Assembly (NCBI GenBank): GCA_904501835.1
Contig: CAJGBW010000016.1
Coordinates: 1-31,933 of the forward strand
Length of the DNA stretch: 31,933 nucleotides
From: an uncultured Bacteroidales bacterium
GTDB lineage: Bacteria > Bacteroidota > Bacteroidia > Bacteroidales > UBA932
Direction: 5' to 3'
Shown here: one piece after another, positions 26,993 through 31,933 of the stretch
Layout of the letters: the number at the start of each line of letters is the position of its first letter
Position numbering within the stretch: position 1 is the stretch's first letter
Translations under genes and position numbers: made by a program
Notes under the pieces: generated by a model
Databases searched by the model: none
Told to the model about the DNA's origin: nothing
Seen by the model: only the letters and a program-made list of their open reading frames with translations

Positions 26993-28846
26993 ATGAAAAG
27001 AATGATTTTTATGGCCGCGCTCGTTTTTGCGGCAATCTCTTGTACCAAAACTGAATTCAGCCAGCCTGCTGAAAATTTGGTGGACTTTACTCTTTCCGGT
27101 GCCAAAGCCTCTTCGAAGACAGTTCTGAATGGAGCCAGCGGTGAAGTTCTTTGGTTGGCGGGTGATGAAATTTCCGTATTTGATAATCATTCCGCTTGTG
27201 CCGGTCATCGTTTTGCGAGCGAGTCTTGTGATAAACAGATGTTGGCAGAGTTCAAGGGACAGATTGATGCTGACGCTCATACGCTCTATGCACTTTACCC
27301 TTACAACGCTGCGGCAAGCATCAGCGGTACAAAATTGACCACGACCCTTCCTGTGGAGCAGACGGCTACCGTCGGATCTTTTGCCAATGGGGCGGGCTTG
27401 TCTTTTGCTACTTGTACGCTGAATGGTTTTGAGGTTACCAGTGGAGATGTGATTTTCGAGCCTTTGACCTCGGTGATTGCTTTCACCATGCCTTCTTATA
27501 TCGATGGCGCGCAGTCAGTGGTGGTTCGTGCCAATAATGGTGCTCCTATTGCCGGTACAGTGGTGGTGGATGCGCTTGAGGGCAAAATCGTATCTGTCAG
27601 CGGTTCTAATAGTATAACATTGAGCGTCAATACATTGTCAGCCTCTTCAAGTTATTATGTGGCGATTGCACCCGGTACTTATGAGGGCGGATTCTCGTTC
27701 CGTGTGAAGACAGCTTCCGGCAATGAATATACGGCATCTACGACCAAAACGCTCCCTGCTGCGGCCGGTGAGATTTATCCTTTGGGTACCTTGGGTCTGG
27801 TTTTGTCTGTGACTCCGACCGTTGCGATTACTCATACTCAAAATGCTTCCGGTGAGCTCAATGGCTCCCAAGCGACTTTGAATATCCCGACTTTGCCCGA
27901 TGAGTTTGCCTCTTTGGTAACGGGCTGGAGTGTGGAACTGAAGCGTGGTGAGACGATTTATCGCCGTTTGTCTTCTACTTCCGGTGTGATGTCAGTTGCC
28001 AATGGCTGGGATTATCTTCCTCAGGGTAATTATGAAATTGTTGCCAAATATACTTTGGTGAACGGAACGGTGAAGAGTGTGAAAGGTTCTGCCGTTTCTC
28101 CTTCTCCCGCTTCTAAAATCTCTGCCTCTGTGGGTGGCTACTGCTCGTATGACTATTATGTGGGAAGCAATGGCTGTGCGAAGAATGTGGGTACGGCCAA
28201 TGGTCTTAACAATGCTACGATCTATGCTCCTTCGGTGAAAGTCAATGTGGATGCGTCTTTGCTTTCAGATACGAAATATGGTGCCAAATGGTCTTATTCT
28301 TGGGATGGTGGCACAGCCGTGACTTTCTCCGGCAATAGTGTCTCTTTTGGAAATCTCGGCGGGCAGTCGTGGGCGGCTCACAGTTTGACTGTAAATTGTA
28401 CTTTCGATGGTGCATCTGTTAGCGCAAGCCGCACTTTCCATATTACTGGTCTTCCCTTCGTGGATAACGATCCGACCAATGCAGATTGGAGTCTTTCTGG
28501 CAATGCGTCAGTCAGTGGTGGCAACAGCCTTAAATTGGGTGGTGGTACCGGTAAAGCAGAAGCGACCAAGAGTTTCTATTGCCCGGCCAACATTGGCGTG
28601 AGTGTATCTACGAATTTCTCCATTAAGAAGGTCGGCTTGATTTCAAGCAATTGCAAGTTTTATATCAGTGGTAGCCAGGTTATCGAGAAATCCATCAAGT
28701 GGAGCTCTACGGGAACCTTTGATTATTCGGAATCAGCCTCCGGCACCCTTACGACCTCTAATCCTTCCGTGATGTACAAATTCAGTTACGAAGCGGCCGG
28801 TAGCGAATTCGCAACGATTAAATCTTGCTCACTGACTTATCGCTAG
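26993..28846 (+). CDS. Fimbrillin-like lipoprotein
   Basis: This is a 617-residue lipoprotein with a signal ending A-I-S-C (Cys17). The N-terminal half (about 25-265) is fimbrillin-like: SSKTVLNGASGEVLWLAGDEISVFDN and AHTLYALYPYNAAASIS match the pattern of the FISUMP lipoproteins upstream. The C-terminal half (about 270-617) has no FISUMP domain and consists of Ser/Gly/Thr-rich beta-sandwich sequence (KYGAKWSYSWDGGTAVTFSGNSVSFG, ADWSLSGNASVSGGNSLKLGGGTGKAEATKSF). A carbohydrate-binding or adhesin-like beta module is possible but unproven. It is co-transcribed with the small peptide gene just upstream and is the last gene before the tRNA promoter. Confidence 0.84.
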   Translation: MKRMIFMAALVFAAISCTKTEFSQPAENLVDFTLSGAKASSKTVLNGASGEVLWLAGDEISVFDNHSACAGHRFASESCDKQMLAEFKGQIDADAHTLYALYPYNAAASISGTKLTTTLPVEQTATVGSFANGAGLSFATCTLNGFEVTSGDVIFEPLTSVIAFTMPSYIDGAQSVVVRANNGAPIAGTVVVDALEGKIVSVSGSNSITLSVNTLSASSSYYVAIAPGTYEGGFSFRVKTASGNEYTASTTKTLPAAAGEIYPLGTLGLVLSVTPTVAITHTQNASGELNGSQATLNIPTLPDEFASLVTGWSVELKRGETIYRRLSSTSGVMSVANGWDYLPQGNYEIVAKYTLVNGTVKSVKGSAVSPSPASKISASVGGYCSYDYYVGSNGCAKNVGTANGLNNATIYAPSVKVNVDASLLSDTKYGAKWSYSWDGGTAVTFSGNSVSFGNLGGQSWAAHSLTVNCTFDGASVSASRTFHITGLPFVDNDPTNADWSLSGNASVSGGNSLKLGGGTGKAEATKSFYCPANIGVSVSTNFSIKKVGLISSNCKFYISGSQVIEKSIKWSSTGTFDYSESASGTLTTSNPSVMYKFSYEAAGSEFATIKSCSLTYR

Positions 28847-28881
28847 AGATTGGTTAGTTGTGAAAATATAGAATATTAGGA

Positions 28882-28911
28882 TTGCAATTCTAAAAAATAT
28901 AACTATCTTTG
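28882..28911 (+). promoter_or_regulatory. Bacteroidetes promoter for tRNA-Cys
   Basis: TATCTTTG at 28904-28911 fits TAnnTTTG, with TTG at 28882-28884, 19 nt upstream. The tRNA begins 17 nt after the -7 box. Confidence 0.75.
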
Positions 28912-28928
28912 CAATCCCAAACAACGTT

Positions 28929-28999
28929 GGTGCGTTGGCCGAGTGGCTAGGCAACGGTCTGCAAAACCGTGTACAGTGGTTCGATTCCGCTACGCACCT
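28929..28999 (+). tRNA. tRNA-Cys (anticodon GCA)
   Basis: A full cloverleaf can be folded by eye. The acceptor stem is GGTGCGT with ACGCACC, the D stem is GCC/GGC, and the anticodon stem is ACGGT/ACCGT around the loop CTGCAAA with GCA at 28961-28963. The T stem is AGTGG/CCGCT with loop TTCGATT. The discriminator base is T (U73), as expected for tRNA-Cys. CCA follows directly in the DNA at 29000-29002, so the 3' end may be encoded; the A is also the start of the terminator. Confidence 0.96.
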
Positions 29000-29001
29000 C
29001 C

Positions 29002-29037
29002 AAAAACGCCCTCTCACACACGTGAGAGGGCGTTTTT
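29002..29037 (+). terminator. Strong intrinsic terminator after tRNA-Cys
   Basis: ACGCCCTCTCAC (29006-29017) pairs perfectly with GTGAGAGGGCGT (29022-29033) around a 4-nt loop. Flanking A and T runs extend the stem to 16 bp. It begins 3 nt after the mature tRNA end. The A/T flanks would let it work in both directions, so it could also stop the minus-strand ATPase transcript. Confidence 0.92.
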
Positions 29038-29073
29038 GTTATTCTGCGGGAAAAATTTCTGCCCCAAAACCAA

Positions 29074-29095
29074 GTTCGATTGCGCTAGGCACCTC
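29074..29095 (+). repeat. Degenerate copy of the tRNA-Cys 3' end (possible att scar)
   Basis: This 22-nt stretch matches 28979-29000 (T loop, T stem, acceptor strand and discriminator of tRNA-Cys) at 20 of 22 positions, with C-to-G changes at the places of 28987 and 28993. No cloverleaf can be built upstream of it. Integrating elements often duplicate tRNA 3' ends, so an att remnant is the likeliest reading. The rest of 29038-29257 shows no gene. Confidence 0.65.
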
Positions 29096-29257
29096 AAAGA
29101 CATTTCGATTTTCGTTGACTTGCAATCCCTCTTTTTCTCTGTAAGCGTTGATGGGTGGCAGAAAGAGGAATCGTTTGTTATTGTTTCCGGGCGATAAAGG
29201 CAAAATTTTTTGTTTTTTTCAAAATTCTGTCTCCATCTGTCGTTACTCCAAATAAGA

Positions 29258-30556
29258 TTACGCCTTTCTCAAAAAGCCCTCGATAGCATAAAGACCTATG
29301 TTCTCCATCCATCCCTGGTCAATATAGTTCTTCATTGAGACTCTAAGGCCTTTAAGTGAGGGGTTTTTGTCAATATACGTCTTGAGCGACTTTGAGCGAA
29401 CACTTTCCTCTGACTTAACCTCAATAGGGATCACCCTATTTTCAGTCTGAACCGCAAAGTCAATCTCTATTTCGGTATCATTACCCGAGAAGTAATATGT
29501 CGGCATCTGTATTCTTGCCAGCTGCTCATTTACATAACACTCTGTAAGCGCTCCCTTAAACTCCGTAAAACAATTGTCTCCAACAAGTAACTGAGATGCA
29601 GGGACATCAGTCATTGCTCCAAGAAGTCCGACATCAAGCGGAAAAATCTTGAACACATCAAAGTCCTCATAGAATTTCAGCGGCATCTCCACTTTTGACA
29701 CCCTATGTACTTTATATATTAGTCCAGCATCTTTGAGCCAATTAATTGACACCTCAAAATCTTTTGCACGACTACCCTTACGAACTGCTCCATAAATAAA
29801 TTTCTTATTCTCTTTTGCGAGATGCGACGGAAGAGAGTCCCATACCATTTCTATACGCGGAACCTCCTTTTTCGGGGCATGTTTTGAAAAGTCCTTGCGA
29901 TAGCCGGCGAGAATATCTTTCTGAATTTTACGGACAGCCTGGAGTCCTTTCTCTTCGATATATGTCTTGACCGCCTCCGGCATACCGCCAACGTAGTAGT
30001 ACTGACGAAGAAGGTCAATGTATTTTTCACTAAGAGTATTTATGATGTTCCAATCACCGGTAATGAGCAACTTCACAAGCTGCTCATTACCGGTAGCTGC
30101 AAGGAACTCATGGAACGACATAGGGAACATCTGAACAATCTCCACCATTCCGACTGGAAACGATTGATCCTGATGAATGGATATTCCGAGCAGAGAACCT
30201 GCTACAACTACATCATATTGAGGTGCATCTTCCTTAAAATATTTCAAGCATCCAAGTGCAGAAGAACTTTCCTGTATCTCATCAATGATTATTAACGTAT
30301 CTGCAGGTTTGATATCTTCGTTTGTATGTGCAGAAAGGGTTCGAATTATGCGATCGATATCATGATCCGGCTCAAAGATAGCTTTCGCAACATTATCTTT
30401 GTCTAAATTGACATAAGCGTAATTCGCATATTCCTTATCACCAAACTCCTTGATTATATGAGTCTTGCCCACTTGTCGAGCACCATCGACAACAAGTGGC
30501 TTATGATCTCTACGAGACTTCCATTCAATAAGTTGGGCGTATACTTCTCTATCCAT
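29258..30556 (-). CDS. AAA-family ATPase with C-terminal DUF4143 domain
   Basis: This 432-residue protein starts MDREVYAQLIEWKSRRDHKPLVV. Walker A is GARQVGKTH at about 25-33, Walker B is TLIIIDEIQE at about 87-96, and the sensor-like VVVAGSLLG follows. The C-terminal DUF4143 region (about 200-370) carries FPLDVGLLG, and the end has DFAVQTENRVIPIEVKSEE, which resembles the PD-(D/E)xK-like core found in this family. The cellular role of these ATPases is unknown; they occur in many copies in Bacteroidetes and are frequently gained or lost. It is the only minus-strand gene here, looks more AT-rich than its neighbours and lies between a tRNA and repeat-rich DNA, all of which suggest transfer. Its upstream region has an unusual repeat array. 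Confidence 0.93.
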   Translation of the reverse strand: MDREVYAQLIEWKSRRDHKPLVVDGARQVGKTHIIKEFGDKEYANYAYVNLDKDNVAKAIFEPDHDIDRIIRTLSAHTNEDIKPADTLIIIDEIQESSSALGCLKYFKEDAPQYDVVVAGSLLGISIHQDQSFPVGMVEIVQMFPMSFHEFLAATGNEQLVKLLITGDWNIINTLSEKYIDLLRQYYYVGGMPEAVKTYIEEKGLQAVRKIQKDILAGYRKDFSKHAPKKEVPRIEMVWDSLPSHLAKENKKFIYGAVRKGSRAKDFEVSINWLKDAGLIYKVHRVSKVEMPLKFYEDFDVFKIFPLDVGLLGAMTDVPASQLLVGDNCFTEFKGALTECYVNEQLARIQMPTYYFSGNDTEIEIDFAVQTENRVIPIEVKSEESVRSKSLKTYIDKNPSLKGLRVSMKNYIDQGWMENIGLYAIEGFLRKA

Positions 30557-30557
30557 A

Positions 30558-30684
30558 ATACAAAAATTCTGACGTTCAAATATACATTTTATACAAAAAT
30601 TCTGACGTTCAACCAGAAGAATTCAATATAAATTCTGACGAATATCTGACGCAAATTTACATTTTTTCTGACGAATTTTACAAA
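30558..30684 (-). promoter_or_regulatory. Phased TCTGACG box array and promoters of the ATPase gene
   Basis: Five exact TCTGACG boxes (plus strand) start at 30568, 30601, 30634, 30645 and 30667, with steps of 33, 33, 11 and 22. The first two lie in a 22-nt perfect direct repeat (30558-30579 and 30591-30612). On the minus strand two -7 boxes are seen: TATATTTG (30584-30577) and TAAATTTG (30659-30652). The latter has TTTG (30684-30681) 21 nt upstream. Boxes fall inside the spacer, at the expected start sites and between the two promoters, as for a repressor operator. Confidence 0.65.
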
Positions 30685-30808
30685 TCATTGTACCGGACTC
30701 AAAAAGTATCCACAAAAACGCCCATTTTCGTGGACAGAGTGCGTGAAATGATGTGCGCCCCAAAAGTTGGACGGTTTAACTTCCGATATTGATTTTGCGG
30801 TCATGGCA

Positions 30809-30884
30809 CTCAGCAGGCGGAGCAGCCCTTGGGCTGAGCTGCGCAGCTTGCTGAGAACCGCTGGCTAGCGCATTCGCCAGCGGT
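30809..30884. repeat. Nested GC-rich hairpins
   Basis: CTCAGCA (30809-30815) pairs with TGCTGAG (30849-30855) around AGCCC-TT-GGGCT and the palindrome GCTGCGCAGC. Directly after it ACCGCTGGC (30857-30865) pairs with GCCAGCGGT (30876-30884). The block is more GC-rich than its surroundings. It could be a structured RNA, a REP-like element or part of an element end. Confidence 0.6.
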
Positions 30885-30888
30885 GGTG

Positions 30889-30921
30889 CCTGTCTGGTAC
30901 CTGTCTGTTACCTGTCTGGTG
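30889..30921 (+). repeat. Three tandem copies of an 11-bp unit
   Basis: CCTGTCTGGTA, CCTGTCTGTTA and CCTGTCTGGTG follow each other with no gap. A pyrimidine-rich stretch with looser CATCC-TCTCTA repeats continues to about 30970. Confidence 0.8.
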
Positions 30922-31018
30922 TCCCTCTACACTATATATCTCTCTGCATCCCTCTCTACATCCTTCTCTAGATTCCTCATGGACCCCTCCGGATCTTACT
31001 TTGACGTCTCTACCTGGA

Positions 31019-31136
31019 TTACGATCAATAAAACTGCAGATTTCTTGATCGTAACTCCTCAAAAGGCCTGTTTTTCCCATATTTTGGCAGAAAATCGGCT
31101 TTTCGATCAATAAAATGGCTGTTTTCTTGATCGTAA
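31019..31136. repeat. Two 36-nt dyad repeats with TTACGATCAA/TTGATCGTAA arms
   Basis: Copy 1 (31019-31054) has 10-bp perfect inverted arms around a 16-nt spacer. Copy 2 (31101-31136) has the same length and spacer size with one arm mismatch. The starts are 82 bp apart. Spacers share TAAAA...TTTC. A lone TTGATCAA palindrome at 31241-31248 may be related. They look like protein-binding dyads. Confidence 0.65.
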
Positions 31137-31495
31137 TCTCATCACCGCTTCCGCCAGTCCGTTACTCGGGCAAAAATTACCTCCTGGGCATTTGTGGGAG
31201 GCGTCGGGACTAGTTATCTGTCATTGGCGACAGAGTTCTTTTGATCAAGAATTTCCTTCCTCTATACGGGATTTACAGATGTGTTCCGGACAAGAAGTCA
31301 TGAAGGAATGGCAGATGTGCATACCCATACAAAGCTATAGTTATGATAAGTTTGTATCCAACTTTTGGGATACAGTTCAAAAATCGACTGCTATCCACTA
31401 AAAGGGTGGTTTTGGTGGATGGGATGTGAAAATGTCGGGACTTCGGCATAAATGACCCATTCGGTGGTGCAACCGTGGTGCAAAAGGGAAAAAGA

Positions 31496-31531
31496 AAAAT
31501 GCAAGTGTTTGAAATCAAGCACTTGCATTTT
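31496..31531. terminator. Strong A/T-flanked hairpin
   Basis: Seventeen bases (31496-31512) are complementary to 31515-31531 with one G-T wobble, giving a near-perfect stem with AAAA and TTTT at its feet, as in a bidirectional intrinsic terminator. The sequence TGGTACCCGGAGCCG right after it (31535-31549) resembles the reverse complement of a tRNA 3' end, so it may mark an old integration border. Confidence 0.65.
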
Positions 31532-31794
31532 GTCTGGTACCCGGAGCCGAAATCTTGTGATTGTTGTATATTGAGGTCCAAATTGGACTAATTGCGTAAT
31601 AATGAGGCGTTTTTAACTGATTGATACTGAATGCTTGTAACTAATTGAGTTTTTGGTGTTTATGAACAAATTGCAAAAAATACCCTCAGTTGTAGCGTGA
31701 TGCGGTGACCAAAAGTGACCAACGCTAAATCTTTCCGTAAAAACGAGGGATTCTGCGTGATAGTTGTCAGTGGAGGATATAGAAAAAGGAATAA

Positions 31795-31875
31795 CCCATT
31801 GGGCTATTGGCCTTCAACCGCTACCGCAAGATAGACGAGGATACCAACCGTAAGACCATCTCGTTGTTGGAGTAG
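31795..31875 (+). pseudogene. Possible 3' fragment of a coding gene
   Basis: A stop at 31792-31794 is followed in frame by 26 codons ending TAG (31873-31875): PIGLLAFNRYRKIDED, then TNRKTISLLE. The amphipathic, charged sequence and codon use look protein-like, but no start or family could be assigned. It may be the tail of a gene broken by rearrangement, or chance. Confidence 0.2.
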
Positions 31876-31933
31876 ATTTTGAGTGCGCGATGTGAATGTA
31901 ATTGTTTGATAAATAATTTATTGGGTGGAAAAA

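Larger units (their letters stand above)
30752..31374. mobile_element. Possible remnant or MITE-like element with IS3-like ends
   Basis: CCCAAAAGTTGGA at 30759-30771 recurs inverted at 31357-31369 (13 of 13). Both are preceded by TGT at their outer ends (30752-30754; ACA at 31372-31374). The form TGT...CCCCAAAAGTTGGAC resembles ends of IS3-family (IS150-like) elements from memory. No transposase lies between, so this would be a deleted copy or a non-autonomous element. The right copy also forms a local dyad, TGTATCC/GGATACA, which offers another explanation. Confidence 0.35.
30685..31933. other. Repeat-rich region without a convincing gene
   Basis: None of the six frames gives a protein that looks real here; the short open frames lack conserved patterns. 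What is present is listed separately: paired inverted ends, nested hairpins, an 11-bp tandem repeat, two 36-nt dyad repeats, a strong hairpin with a tRNA-like sequence beside it, and a possible gene 3' fragment. There is also a small imperfect hairpin at 30710-30733 (CCAC/GTGG arms) and a directly repeated GTGACCAA motif near 31706-31722. Confidence 0.6.

Noticed and set aside
29074..29095. Second tRNA gene after tRNA-Cys
   Set aside because: Only the 3' portion matches; no acceptor 5' strand, D arm or anticodon arm can be formed upstream.
31019..31136. CRISPR-like array, because the repeat unit is 36 nt
   Set aside because: Only two copies, diverged in the middle, with large inverted arms and no cas genes; a dyad binding site fits better.
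31192..31401. 69-codon frame in the repeat region
   Set aside because: Composition and lack of any conserved pattern suggest chance; it also spans the inverted end and the TGTATCC dyad.

Overview
The window comes from a member of Bacteroidales. The evidence is a SusC/SusD outer-membrane pair, many secreted lipoproteins with BACON, DUF5689, fimbrillin-like, FISUMP and GLUG-type repeats, and promoters of the Bacteroidetes form (TTG/TTTG, about 20 nt, then TAnnTTTG). The base composition is moderate, with no strong GC or AT bias in the core genes. A gut or rumen lineage is plausible, but genus cannot be read from the sequence.

Layout. (1) 1-17425, plus strand: the 3' end of a susC-like gene, susD, two BACON/DUF5689 lipoproteins, a fimbrillin/FISUMP lipoprotein, a 52-residue peptide, a large lipoprotein with about 14 GLUG-like repeats, a second FISUMP lipoprotein, a 61-residue peptide and a third FISUMP lipoprotein. 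Gaps are 0-19 nt, so this reads as one long operon for a surface apparatus. No glycosidase lies within it, so its substrate is unknown. (2) 17480-26804, plus strand: a mostly housekeeping run with its own promoter, holding a membrane-anchored coiled-coil protein, hemW (GTG start overlapping the previous stop by one base), a GH20 hexosaminidase lipoprotein, an M24B Xaa-Pro aminopeptidase, a small metallo-beta-lactamase-fold hydrolase, and uvrA. (3) 26793-28846: a clear promoter, a third small peptide (43 residues) and another fimbrillin-like lipoprotein. (4) 28882-31933: tRNA-Cys with promoter and strong terminator, a 22-nt degenerate copy of the tRNA 3' end, a minus-strand AAA/DUF4143 ATPase, and about 1.4 kb with no convincing gene but many inverted and direct repeats. 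This last part looks like an integration hotspot with remnants.

Two observations stand out. First, three tiny proteins at 9737, 15244 and 26858, each just upstream of a fimbrillin-like lipoprotein gene, share the exactly spaced pattern Y-x-[ST]-P-x-[CV]-x7-E-[SD]. They look like one uncharacterised peptide family tied to this surface-lipoprotein class. Second, five TCTGACG boxes upstream of the minus-strand ATPase are spaced 33, 33, 11 and 22 bp apart. All are multiples of 11, and they overlap two Bacteroidetes-type -7 boxes, which looks like a helically phased operator array.
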